Shown here: piece by piece, positions 1 through 7,387 of the stretch | How the letters are laid out: the number at the start of each line of letters is the position of its first letter | Position numbering within the stretch: position 1 is the first letter of the stretch | Assembly: GCA_965368585.1 (NCBI GenBank) | Contig: CBDUNM010000146.1 | Span: forward strand, 1-12,835 | Source of the DNA: JARRQB01 sp965368585 | GTDB taxonomy: Bacteria > Pseudomonadota > Gammaproteobacteria > Chromatiales > Chromatiaceae | DNA: 12,835 bases | Reading direction: 5' to 3' | Notes under the pieces: generated by a model | Database searches by the model: none | The model's input: the letters and a program-made list of their open reading frames with translations, nothing else | What the model was told of the DNA's origin: nothing | Translations under genes and position numbers: made by a program

Positions 1-2
1 TG

Positions 3-1094
3 CGCTGGCTGGGGCGCGCCATTGAAACTCAACCAAAAGCAATGCGTCCATATCAGCTTTTGACTCGTTATTACCTGAACCAACGCGAGCCTCGTGAAGC
101 GCTGAGGGTCGCCCAACGGGCGATGCGCGTGCGACCCGAGTCGCCGTCGGCACTGGAGTTGCTCGGGGTTGCGCAAATGTCGGTCGGCGACCTGTCGTCG
201 GCGATAAGCTCGTTTCGTCGCCTGGTCGATATAAAACCGGCGGAAGCCACTCCACACTACCTGCTGGGTCTGGCCTACAAGGCCGCCGGCGATCAGGATG
301 CCGCCCGGCGCGCATTGGCCAAGGCGCTGGAAATCGTGCCGGATTACGCCCCCACCAAGGACCACATGATGCTGGTTGAACTGGCGTCGGGTAACAAGGA
401 TCAGGCGCTGGCTATCGCGCGCAAGATGCAGGAAGAACAACCGGAATCCGTCGTAGGGTTCGTTCGCGAAGGCGACATTCACTTCAAGACGCTGGACTAT
501 CAAGCGGCGGCGCTGGCTTACGAGCGGGGACTGTCGATCGGTGAGAACGGCGATCTGCTCGTCAAGTGGCACATGGCCAAGCTGCACTTGAAAGAAGCTG
601 GAGCCGCCAGCAAGCGTCTGGCCGACTGGCTGGCCGAGCACCCTGAAGACGTGAACGTACGCCGTTACCTGGCGGGTTTTTACCTGCAGGGCGATGATAT
701 CGGCGCCGCGATCCGTGAACACGAGGCCTTGCTCGCAGCCATACCGGACGATATTACGACGCTCAACAATCTGGCCTGGCTGTACCAGAAGGTAGGCGAC
801 CGGCGTATGCTGCTGATGGCCGAGCGTGCGTTCAAGCTCGCGCCGGATAACCCGGCGGTACAAGATACCTATGCATGGGTGCTGTTGAACAACAACCGGG
901 CAGCCGAAGCGCGAGACCTGCTGGCCAAGACATTGACCAAGACCGGTGACCCGTCGACGCTCTATCACTACGCCCTTGCGCTGGCGGAAACCGGCGACCC
1001 GGAAAGCGCCAAGCGCGCGCTCGAAAAACTGCTTCAGTCGGGGAAGGAGTTTCCGGAAAAGGCGCAGGCGCGGGCTATGCTCAAGCAGCTTTGA
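3..1094 (+). CDS. prsT: PEP-CTERM system TPR-repeat protein, PrsT-like (3' end only)
   Basis: The reading frame is open from the first bases of the window, so this is the C-terminal part (363 residues) of a longer protein; the ATG at 42 is internal. It is built almost wholly of helical 34-residue TPR units, with recurring patterns such as A-x-x-x-L-x-x-A-L-x-x-x-P, as in SALELLGVAQ, ATPHYLLGLAYKAAGD and TLNNLAWLYQKVGD. The order and wording of these repeats fit the PEP-CTERM system TPR lipoprotein family (TIGR02917 type, PrsT), whose members exceed 800 residues and occur only in genomes with exosortase. The lipoprotein signal would lie upstream of the window. PrsT proteins are thought to act at the cell envelope in exopolysaccharide/exosortase clusters; their exact role is unknown. 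A PEP-CTERM protein (4985-6049) and an exosortase-type acyl synthase (3579-4829) in the same window support the call. A generic TPR protein is the alternative. Confidence 0.8.
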   Translation, partial: RWLGRAIETQPKAMRPYQLLTRYYLNQREPREALRVAQRAMRVRPESPSALELLGVAQMSVGDLSSAISSFRRLVDIKPAEATPHYLLGLAYKAAGDQDAARRALAKALEIVPDYAPTKDHMMLVELASGNKDQALAIARKMQEEQPESVVGFVREGDIHFKTLDYQAAALAYERGLSIGENGDLLVKWHMAKLHLKEAGAASKRLADWLAEHPEDVNVRRYLAGFYLQGDDIGAAIREHEALLAAIPDDITTLNNLAWLYQKVGDRRMLLMAERAFKLAPDNPAVQDTYAWVLLNNNRAAEARDLLAKTLTKTGDPSTLYHYALALAETGDPESAKRALEKLLQSGKEFPEKAQARAMLKQL

Positions 1095-1177
1095 GGCTAC
1101 CTCGCTCGCGGTTTCCGCTGATACCTCTCAGTCGCATACCGTTTCCGAAATGTCGGCCGGAATAGGGGACACGTGCC

Positions 1178-2227
1178 ATGGAATTAGTATTTGAAATACT
1201 CAGCTACGCTAAAATGGCACCTTCTGCCGACAATTCGCAGCCCGGTAAATACCGGCTGTGCGACGACGGCTTTACAGTCAACTATGCGGCCGACCGGGTT
1301 GCCGGAAAGACCTTCGAACCCATGGCGCCGGCGACCCTACTTGCGATGGGTGCAATACAGGAAAACATTAGTCAGGGTGCCGTAGCCCTCGGCGCGCACA
1401 TCGACATATCACGCTGGCCCTCCAACAATGCAACGGAAACTGAATACCTCAAGGTTAGTTGCCCGAACAACAAGCCGGTTCCAGGCGCCAATCAAGCCAG
1501 GTTGGAAGCGATTCTCAACCGCCACACCAATCGCAATGGCTACCGCAGGTCGCGCGTGCCTGATGTCTTGGCGGCGTCCGTTGCATCGAGTCGTCAGGGT
1601 GCCGCCAGAGTACTATGGGCGGAAGGAGGCCGAGTCTCCGTTTTGGCCGGGTTGGTGCAAAGGGCCTCAGAAAATCGATTTCGGACGAAGGTGCTGCACG
1701 AGTGGTTAGCGCATAGCTTGCGCTTCGACGGTGGCGATTCCGGGTTTGGCGAGGGGCTCGACGTTAATACGCTTGCCTTGCCGTTTGGCGGGAAAGCGGC
1801 CATGCGGTTCATTGAACCCTGGGCCAGGATGAAGGCGTTGAACCGCGTTGGCGCCTATCGCATGATGGCCCTGGTCGAGGCCTTACCGGTGCGGCGCGCA
1901 CCTGCTGTGGTTGCGATCATATCACCAAATGGAAACGACGATTTGATGGATGCCGGAATGCTGATGGAGCGAATCTGGATCAAACTCAACGAAGCGGGAC
2001 TCGCCGTTCAGCCCTATTACGTCGTGGCGGACCAACTGCATCGCAGGCGAGAGGGTATTCTTTCACCGGAATTCGATACGTCGGTGAACGAAATGTCGGA
2101 TCAGTGCCGCGATCTGTTCGACTTGCGGCCGGAAGAACAACTGCAGATCATGTTCCGGGTCGGCTACGCCAAGAAAAAGGCGATACGATCGAAACGCTTG
2201 CGCGATTCGACGCTCATCGTCCGGTAG
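1178..2227 (+). CDS. Nitroreductase-fold flavoprotein, Rv1355c C-terminal-like
   Basis: 349 residues. The N-terminus has the FMN-binding nitroreductase signature APSADNSQP (residues 14-22). An ILNRHTNRNGY block follows near residues 112-122, then LVQRASENRFR, and the stretch RRAPAVVAI and GMLMERIWIKLNEAGLAVQP near residues 239-279, where nitroreductase-fold proteins place the conserved helix behind the flavin. This arrangement matches the nitroreductase half of mycobacterial Rv1355c (annotated MoeY), which is fused there to a ThiF domain; here a ThiF gene lies next door (2341-3216) as a separate convergent gene. No reaction can be assigned; a flavin-dependent oxidation or reduction of a peptide or amide is plausible by analogy with other ThiF/nitroreductase pairs. 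The ATG has an AGGGGA ribosome-binding site at about 1164-1169. It lies 83 bases after the TPR gene with no obvious terminator, so co-transcription is possible. Base composition is more AT-rich than in the pepN region. Confidence 0.72.
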   Translation: MELVFEILSYAKMAPSADNSQPGKYRLCDDGFTVNYAADRVAGKTFEPMAPATLLAMGAIQENISQGAVALGAHIDISRWPSNNATETEYLKVSCPNNKPVPGANQARLEAILNRHTNRNGYRRSRVPDVLAASVASSRQGAARVLWAEGGRVSVLAGLVQRASENRFRTKVLHEWLAHSLRFDGGDSGFGEGLDVNTLALPFGGKAAMRFIEPWARMKALNRVGAYRMMALVEALPVRRAPAVVAIISPNGNDDLMDAGMLMERIWIKLNEAGLAVQPYYVVADQLHRRREGILSPEFDTSVNEMSDQCRDLFDLRPEEQLQIMFRVGYAKKKAIRSKRLRDSTLIVR

Positions 2228-2340
2228 CGAATCCGTTGTTTGTACACACTAAAAAGCCTCCGAGATGTGCAGGGGATAGTTTGGTTATTTATCGCTGAAA
2301 GACCCCTTGGCCACTTAGCCGAGATCCAACGGTTATTCGA

Positions 2341-3216
2341 TCAGCGCTTGTTTCGCATCGACTTCAGCTGGTTTCGAGCAAACGCCAGCGTGAGTTGCTG
2401 CAATGGATTGCGATAACCTCCCGGGCGCCAAGTGTGAACGAATTTGTCGCGATAGGCGTCGTATTGGAGGGCGTGTGGCGCGGCGAGTACCTTACCGCGG
2501 CCGAGCAGGAGTTTCATGGTTTGCGCCGTCGCGAAGCCCGCGCAAAGCTCGCATGCCAGTCCGGTGGACGGACCCCGGCGTTTATCGAAATCCACGCTGT
2601 CCGGATCGACCAGATAGGCCCTGTGAGCCAACGCCGGGGCAAGGCCCACGAGAAAGCGGATAGCTTGTTCTTCCTCGCTTTGGCCTCTGAGACCGAAGTA
2701 CTGATCGAATGTCATTTTCTTCGGCTGGATGACGACACTGGCCGCGCTCAGCCCCATCGGGCCATCGATGACCCCTGGGATGCCGCGTCGTTCGCACAGG
2801 CTGTAAATATCGAAACGAGCCTCGAACTGAAAAAAATCGAGTCCGTCCACGTATATGTCCACTCCCTCCATGAATTCTTCTACATTGTCGCGTCCAATGG
2901 GCTCGTCAAATACTCGGAGATCGAGTTCCGGGTTGATATCACGCGCCATTCTTGCCAGTACATCCACCTTCTTTTGACCCAGTGTCGATATAAAAGCGCC
3001 GGCCTGGCGGTTGAAATTGGGTAGCTCGAAACCGTCAAAGTCGGCGATGTTGAATGCGCCTATGCCCAGGCGGGCCAAAGTTAAGAGATGACTGCCTCCC
3101 ACCCCGCCCATGCCTGCGATGGCTACTCGTTTATGGCGTAAATCTGACTGTTCTTCGCGCGTCAGCCAACCGATATTGCGAGAAAACGCGTGTGAATAAT
3201 CAAAATTGCTGGTCAT
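2341..3216 (-). CDS. ThiF/MoeB/HesA family adenylyltransferase (E1-like)
   Basis: 291 residues from the ATG at 3216. The TTG one codon upstream (3219) is less likely because AAGGA sits only 3 bases from it but 6 from the ATG. Motifs below are numbered from the upstream TTG (subtract 1 for the ATG). The Rossmann P-loop is GMGGVG (36-41) in VAIAGMGGVGGSH, the acidic residues of IADFD (58-62) come at the second strand end, and FNRQ (69-72) supplies the conserved N-R-Q contacts to ATP. These are hallmarks of E1-like enzymes that adenylate a C-terminal carboxylate of a small protein or peptide. Only one CxxC (C223, C226) is seen where MoeB/ThiF have two zinc-binding pairs, so zinc binding is uncertain. 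No ubiquitin-like or precursor-peptide partner is visible nearby. It converges with the nitroreductase-like gene and diverges from the acyl-synthase gene, whose 362-base upstream region it shares. MoeB for molybdopterin is unlikely: no moa/moe genes adjoin it. Confidence 0.85.
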   Translation of the reverse strand: MTSNFDYSHAFSRNIGWLTREEQSDLRHKRVAIAGMGGVGGSHLLTLARLGIGAFNIADFDGFELPNFNRQAGAFISTLGQKKVDVLARMARDINPELDLRVFDEPIGRDNVEEFMEGVDIYVDGLDFFQFEARFDIYSLCERRGIPGVIDGPMGLSAASVVIQPKKMTFDQYFGLRGQSEEEQAIRFLVGLAPALAHRAYLVDPDSVDFDKRRGPSTGLACELCAGFATAQTMKLLLGRGKVLAAPHALQYDAYRDKFVHTWRPGGYRNPLQQLTLAFARNQLKSMRNKR

Positions 3217-3578
3217 CAACCATCCTTTTCAATCGTGAATGCCGCTTAACAGAAAATGTGACAAAATTTTTGTAGAATTGCGGCCAGTGCGTCGCAAACT
3301 TGGGAAACTGATGTCGTCAGAGATAATCGGCGCCCGACGGGTGAGTTGGAGTTACTTCCCGACCTTAGAACAATCGATTGTCGGGGTAAACCACGTTTGT
3401 CCGCCTAAGATACGAAAAAAATGACGATGGACCCGAGCGTCAGCAACTAAAACGCCAAAAAACTTCTCAAGTTTTGGCTGGTTTCCCGATACACTCGATA
3501 AGCAGGATACAGACCGGGAAACACCAGAAAAGAGTCTGACGTGTCTTAAACGATCCGCTAGCGTGCTTGGGAATATTG
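3217..3578. promoter_or_regulatory. Divergent intergenic region with several inverted repeats
   Basis: This 362-base region, AT-richer than its flanks, separates the divergent ThiF and acyl-synthase genes and holds no convincing gene. Elements seen: (a) a near-perfect palindrome ACAAAA-T-TTTTGT at 3261-3273 on the ThiF side, overlapped by a perfect CRP-type half site TGTGA (3257-3261) whose second half is not conserved; (b) an imperfect repeat GCCAAAA(AA)CTT / AAGTTTTGGC at 3454-3478; (c) directly after it, CTGGTTTCCCG (3478-3488) pairing with CGGGAAACACCAG (3515-3527), an 11-bp stem with a two-base bulge and a 26-base loop. Elements b and c lie 50-125 bases before the synthase start and could fold in its mRNA leader or act as operators. 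No sigma54 GG-N10-GC promoter and no convincing sigma70 pair was found. The function is inference. Confidence 0.4.
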
Positions 3579-4829
3579 ATGGGAATTCGGTTAAAGGTCG
3601 CAGAGTCAGCCAAGGAACTTGATGACGTTTTTTGGTTGCGCCATGAAGTGTACGCTAACGAAGAGGGGTATTTCGATTCGACGGAAGGAGCAAATACGTA
3701 CCTTGTCGACCGGTTCGATACCCACCCCAAGTGTGCCAATTTGATTGCCTATGACGGCACGGAACCGATCGGTACCATCAGGCTCAATTTGGATGCTGAA
3801 TCGGGGCTGCCCCCGGAAGATCTCTACGATTTCTCGGCGTATCGCGCGCGATTGGACAGTGCTTGGAATGTTGACCAAAACGGTCCGTTGCGAATCGGAA
3901 GCGCCGGCATGCTGGCTATTCGCAAGGGCTGGCGTAAACGCAGGGACGTTATTAGATCGCTGTTCAAGCTGGCCGCCGGCGTCGGGCAGAACTGGAAAGC
4001 GACACACATACTGGTATCGGGTAATCATCTCAATGCGTTGATGTACAAACGCGTCGGTTTTCAACCCCTGGACGATCGCATCTGGATCAAGGAAATCGGC
4101 GAGTACATTGTTCCCATGGCGGCGACCTATCAGGATTTTCGCAACAAGACGATTGGCAAAGCGCTTGATAGTCTCCAGCTACTCAAGTCATTCGAAAGTC
4201 AATTTCAACGCGCGGTTTTTCGGGCGGGAGACTGCATATTTCGTCAGGCGGAAAAGGCTGACGAATGCTATATCGTCGATGTTGGCAGCGTCAAAATCAC
4301 GGTAGAAAATCCGAAAGATCATCGTGAGCTGACATTTGCGGTGTTGGGGAAAGGTGAAATATTTGGCGAATTGGCGCTAATCGATGCCAAAACCCGGTCA
4401 GCAAATGCTGTAGCGGCCACCGATACTGAAGTGATCGTATTGCGGCGCGATGATTTCTTGAAGGAACTCAATCAAAATCCAAAGCGTCTGGAGTTGATGC
4501 TGAATTTCATATCCGATCGGTTACGACGTACCGACCAACTAGCGATGTTGCTTGCGTACGGCACGCCTCGACAGAGACTCGAATTCGCGCTGGGCGGGTT
4601 TCTGCAGTCCGCCAAGGTGACGCTGAAAGCGGATGGCACCTGTATCCTAAGGGCTGGGCCTGCGGATTTGGCGGCTGCGGCGGGAACGCAGCCGGCCGAG
4701 GCCACGGGTTTTCTCGAGGAGTTGGCGACGCAAGGTTACTGCGAGTTCTCTGAAAAGCAAATTCATTTCTTGGCGCCGGACAGTGAATACCATCCAAAAA
4801 CCGCGATTCCGGCCTCCGGCGTCAAATAA
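3579..4829 (+). CDS. Exosortase-associated N-acyl amino acid synthase-like domain fused to CRP/FNR module
   Basis: 416 residues from the ATG at 3579 (GGGA at 3569-3572, 6 bases upstream); an upstream in-frame TTG at 3567 is less likely. Residues about 1-190 form an acyltransferase related to FeeM N-acyl amino acid synthases and LuxI-type autoinducer synthases: the LRHEVYANEEGYF block (20-32), VDRFD, IGTIRL, and the GNAT core ending in VSGNHLNALMYKRVGF. This matches the PEP-CTERM/exosortase-associated acyltransferase family (TIGR03694). Residues about 200-315 are a cyclic-nucleotide-binding domain whose phosphate cassette is intact: FGELAL (262-267, E264) and RSA (273-275, R273). Residues about 325-398 resemble the CRP winged helix, including DLAAAAGTQPAEATGFLEELATQG. 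The enzyme would condense a long-chain acyl group with an amino acid; the rest would bind cNMP or another ligand, and DNA. Mycobacterial cAMP-regulated Pat has cNMP and GNAT domains in the opposite order. Operon partners on this strand are absent. Confidence 0.82.
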   Translation: MGIRLKVAESAKELDDVFWLRHEVYANEEGYFDSTEGANTYLVDRFDTHPKCANLIAYDGTEPIGTIRLNLDAESGLPPEDLYDFSAYRARLDSAWNVDQNGPLRIGSAGMLAIRKGWRKRRDVIRSLFKLAAGVGQNWKATHILVSGNHLNALMYKRVGFQPLDDRIWIKEIGEYIVPMAATYQDFRNKTIGKALDSLQLLKSFESQFQRAVFRAGDCIFRQAEKADECYIVDVGSVKITVENPKDHRELTFAVLGKGEIFGELALIDAKTRSANAVAATDTEVIVLRRDDFLKELNQNPKRLELMLNFISDRLRRTDQLAMLLAYGTPRQRLEFALGGFLQSAKVTLKADGTCILRAGPADLAAAAGTQPAEATGFLEELATQGYCEFSEKQIHFLAPDSEYHPKTAIPASGVK

Positions 4830-4894
4830 AAAGTTTTGACGCTCTTCCGGGGTGGGTGATCGCAATATCATCGGTCCCTTTTCGAATCGGCAAA

Positions 4895-4936
4895 AGCGTT
4901 TTCCGCACTACACCCATGTAAAGCTCGAAAAACGCT
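4895..4936. repeat. Inverted repeat between convergent genes
   Basis: AGCGTTTT (4895-4902) pairs perfectly with AAAACGCT (4929-4936) across a 26-base loop, in the 155-base gap between the convergent acyl-synthase and GDSL-esterase genes. Neither side is followed by a clean T-tract, so it is at best a weak bidirectional terminator. Nothing else is evident in this gap. Confidence 0.3.
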
Positions 4937-4984
4937 ATGCGTCTTGAGTCGGGAAGACGGTGTTGGCAAGTTGCACGTGCCTGT

Positions 4985-6049
4985 TTAAGCCATATGCCGC
5001 GGTTCCTTTGCCCGGTTGCGAGAAATCGACCAAATCGGCAATATCCCCAATCCGCAGAGCAGTAGAGCAACAGTCGACGGAACCGGCACCGGAATGGCTG
5101 CCAGCATCGCGTCGGAAATGGCCGCGTGCGCGTCTGTCGTTACGTGGATGACATCCCAGAATAGGTAACCGTCACCGTCGGATCCAACCAGCAGCGCGGG
5201 GTCGGTGGTGTTGGTGAACCCTGCCGCTTCGGGATCAGCAAGAAGCGCGTTGAACGCTTCGAAAATATCGACGGCGTAGATTGTCGCGGAGAAGCTGGGA
5301 TCCCTTTCGAGCGCTGCGATTAGCGTCTTGAGACTGTGGTTGTAGATAGCGACGAACGCTTCCAGGACCGGGACGGCCGGCGCGAAGGCGGGGTCGCTCC
5401 AAAACGGGGCAACTGACGAGTCGGGCTGGTTGGGCACCAGCACGTGTTTGGCGCCCGCCTCGGCAATCAGCCGCAGCTGAGCCTCGACGTCGGTGAACGT
5501 GTCGCCGAAGCGGTTTGCGACGGCAGTCGGGTCGGTGGGGTCGAGCGTACCACCGAGCACTTCCACCATCATCTCCAGGAGATCGTTTGCGCCGGACCAG
5601 GCGGTCACCAGTTGCGATTCGTAAAAGGTGCCGTTGGTTGTCAGGTATGTGTCGATCTGCTTACCGATTTCGGGTACCAGCTGGAATTGGGGAGGATCGC
5701 GGTAAGCAACCGATGCCCGCAGGCGATCGTCGAAGCCTGAGGTTGCACCCGAATACGCATAGTTGGTGCCCCCGCTCGTGCTGGGTTCCGGAGTCCCCAG
5801 CCCCAGTTTCTCGGCCAGGTATTCCAGCCAAATGATTCCGTTTGACTGGTGTCCTGCGAAATACGGTGGCGACGGGGGATCGGGGAGCAGGCTGGGATCC
5901 TCGCTGCTGTCGTTAAAGAGATTACCGGTGTCCGAAAGACTGTCGCCGAATGAGACGATCTCGGTGAATACAACGGCCGAAGCGGTATTGGACGCCGCAA
6001 AGAGCAGGTATGCGCAAGCGAGCGAAATACGAAGGGTTGCCCTTGTCAT
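4985..6049 (-). CDS. Secreted SGNH/GDSL esterase with PEP-CTERM-like anchor
   Basis: 354 residues from the ATG at 6049, chosen because AGAGGA lies 9 bases upstream and the protein then begins with a signal peptide (about residues 1-25, positive MTRATLR, hydrophobic core, AxA-type end TASA). SGNH hydrolase blocks are complete: block I FGDSLSDTGN with nucleophile S37, block II glycine at SGATS (G101), block III GAND (153-156) with N155, and block V DVIH with D299 and H302. The last ~35 residues (320-354) are a sorting tail: VPVPST, a hydrophobic segment ALLLCGLGILPIW, then the basic SRNR. The usual VPEPST has Val in place of Glu, so it is a variant PEP-CTERM signal. The enzyme would be exported, cleaved at the tail by exosortase and released or anchored, and would hydrolyse ester or acetyl groups on lipid or polysaccharide; the substrate is unknown. 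A PrsT-like gene nearby supports an active exosortase system. Confidence 0.88.
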   Translation of the reverse strand: MTRATLRISLACAYLLFAASNTASAVVFTEIVSFGDSLSDTGNLFNDSSEDPSLLPDPPSPPYFAGHQSNGIIWLEYLAEKLGLGTPEPSTSGGTNYAYSGATSGFDDRLRASVAYRDPPQFQLVPEIGKQIDTYLTTNGTFYESQLVTAWSGANDLLEMMVEVLGGTLDPTDPTAVANRFGDTFTDVEAQLRLIAEAGAKHVLVPNQPDSSVAPFWSDPAFAPAVPVLEAFVAIYNHSLKTLIAALERDPSFSATIYAVDIFEAFNALLADPEAAGFTNTTDPALLVGSDGDGYLFWDVIHVTTDAHAAISDAMLAAIPVPVPSTVALLLCGLGILPIWSISRNRAKEPRHMA

Positions 6050-6301
6050 TGTTTGCGATCCTCTTTCTTGGGTGGTGATGGTATTTTTTCGCACAACGCC
6101 CTGATTGTACTTCAGTATCACGAGCGGGAGTTCGTTGGGGATACGGCGTGTCCTGCCGGTTGCGTATTAGTTACGGACACCGAGTTTGTGGTTGCGGATA
6201 GCAGCGAAAATTGGCGTAATGCGGTGTTGGGATCCTGCTCAGCGACCTTCGGGGTAACTTAAGCAGAGTCGTCCGCGTTGCTCCTGATCGTGGTTTCTTC
6301 G

Positions 6302-6308
6302 AAAGAGG
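6302..6308 (+). promoter_or_regulatory. Ribosome-binding site that fixes a TTG start
   Basis: AAAGAGG lies 7 bases before the TTG at 6316-6318 and supports that rare start codon for the ferredoxin/oxidoreductase gene, as no ATG or GTG fits the family N-terminus. The 266-base gap before it (6050-6315), divergent with the esterase gene, shows no clear promoter hexamer pair or strong repeat. Confidence 0.6.
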
Positions 6309-6315
6309 CGTTCCG

Positions 6316-7311
6316 TTGTCCTTCCGCGTCACCGTAAAACCTACCAATGACGTCTGCGAAGCCGAACCGCGCGAGACGGTTCTGCAGGCCGGGCTGCGCG
6401 CCGGCCTCAATCTAAACCACAATTGCGATAACGGGTCGTGCGGGTCCTGCCGGGCGCGGTTGCTGGCGGGTGAGGTGGCCGCGGTGGGATATCAGGACTA
6501 TCAGTTGACCGAGGCCGAGAAAGCGACAGGGCACTTTCTGATGTGCCGGCATCGGCCGATGAGCGACGTAGTGATCGAAGCGCGTCAGGTCGGCAGCGTC
6601 ACGGAGATCCCCGCGCAGTCTATCCAGGCCAAGGTAACGAAGGTGGAGCGCCTGCAGGATGGGGTGATCCTGCTGCAGATCAGGACGCCCCGCTCGCGTG
6701 GCCTGCAGTTTCTCGCCGGCCAGGGCGTCGCGCTTTGTTTCGACGGTCTCCGTCCACGGGTATTGCCCATCGCGAGCTGTCCCTGCGATGCGCTGCATCT
6801 GCGTTTCCATGTGCGTTATCGACCGGGTGATGCGTTTTGCGAATTCGTGTTCAACGCACTGAAAAAAGGCGCCGAGGTCGTGCTCGAAGGCCCGGTCGGG
6901 GATTTTACCCTCAACGAGGAGTCTCGGCGTCCGCTGCTGCTGATCGCCTGGGAGGGCGGCTTCGCGCCGATCGAAAGCCTGATCGATCACGCCATTCAAC
7001 TGGACCCGGACCGGACCATGCATTTGTATTGGCTGTCCGCGATACCCGGCGGGCACTATCTGTCCAACTACTGCCGCGCCTGGGTCGACGCGCTGGACGA
7101 CTTTCACTACCATTCGATCGATCTGGCGCCGGCGGGCGAATGGGATGTAATGGATATCTGTCGCGAGATCCAGCGCCGCCACCGGCCGCTTGCGGATTGG
7201 GATTACTATCTGGCTTTGCCGGAAGAGCTGAGCGACTCGGTGTGTCGGTTCGCGGCATCCGCGGGCGTTGCGCAACATCAGGTACGAGTCACGCTGCTGC
7301 CACATTGTTGA
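6316..7311 (+). CDS. 2Fe-2S ferredoxin fused to a FAD/NAD oxidoreductase-like domain
   Basis: 331 residues, TTG start. Residues 1-95 are a plant-type ferredoxin domain with cluster ligands C37, C42, C45 (CDNGSCGSC) and C77 (FLMCRHRP). Residues about 100-190 are the beta-barrel flavin domain and 200-331 the nucleotide domain of the ferredoxin-NADP reductase superfamily, with the typical EGPVGDF (191-197). Overall order equals CDP-6-deoxyglucoseen reductase (AscD/RfbI) and phenol- or methane-monooxygenase reductase types, of normal length. However, the flavin motif R-x-Y-S reads RVLPIAS (148-154), with Tyr and Ser lost. The NAD motif GGTGFAP reads WEGGFAP (212-218), and the usual C-terminal CGPP reads LALPEEL. 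So FAD and NAD(P)H binding may be altered and electrons may enter from another partner. It stands alone, ending 87 bases before a strong terminator. A broad 2Fe-2S oxidoreductase name is safest. Confidence 0.85.
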   Translation: MSFRVTVKPTNDVCEAEPRETVLQAGLRAGLNLNHNCDNGSCGSCRARLLAGEVAAVGYQDYQLTEAEKATGHFLMCRHRPMSDVVIEARQVGSVTEIPAQSIQAKVTKVERLQDGVILLQIRTPRSRGLQFLAGQGVALCFDGLRPRVLPIASCPCDALHLRFHVRYRPGDAFCEFVFNALKKGAEVVLEGPVGDFTLNEESRRPLLLIAWEGGFAPIESLIDHAIQLDPDRTMHLYWLSAIPGGHYLSNYCRAWVDALDDFHYHSIDLAPAGEWDVMDICREIQRRHRPLADWDYYLALPEELSDSVCRFAASAGVAQHQVRVTLLPHC

Positions 7312-7387
7312 ACGATTGCCGAGCTGCGGTGCGGGTTGTTCTCGACCGACGCTACTGGCGCTTTTGACCCGCGCGACACGCGGATGT

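Noticed and set aside
2395..3024. Long plus-strand open frame of 209 codons opposite the ThiF gene
   Set aside because: It is the antisense shadow of a clearly conserved E1-like protein; its translation has no recognisable domain, and no ribosome-binding site precedes it.
3239..3424. Small plus-strand ORF of 61 codons in the ThiF/synthase divergent gap
   Set aside because: No ribosome-binding site, basic random-looking product, and it crosses the palindromic elements; kept as intergenic.
6412..7305. 297-codon minus-strand frame opposite the ferredoxin/oxidoreductase gene
   Set aside because: It mirrors the codon bias of the real gene on the other strand. The plus frame has complete 2Fe-2S ligands, and the minus frame has no motif.
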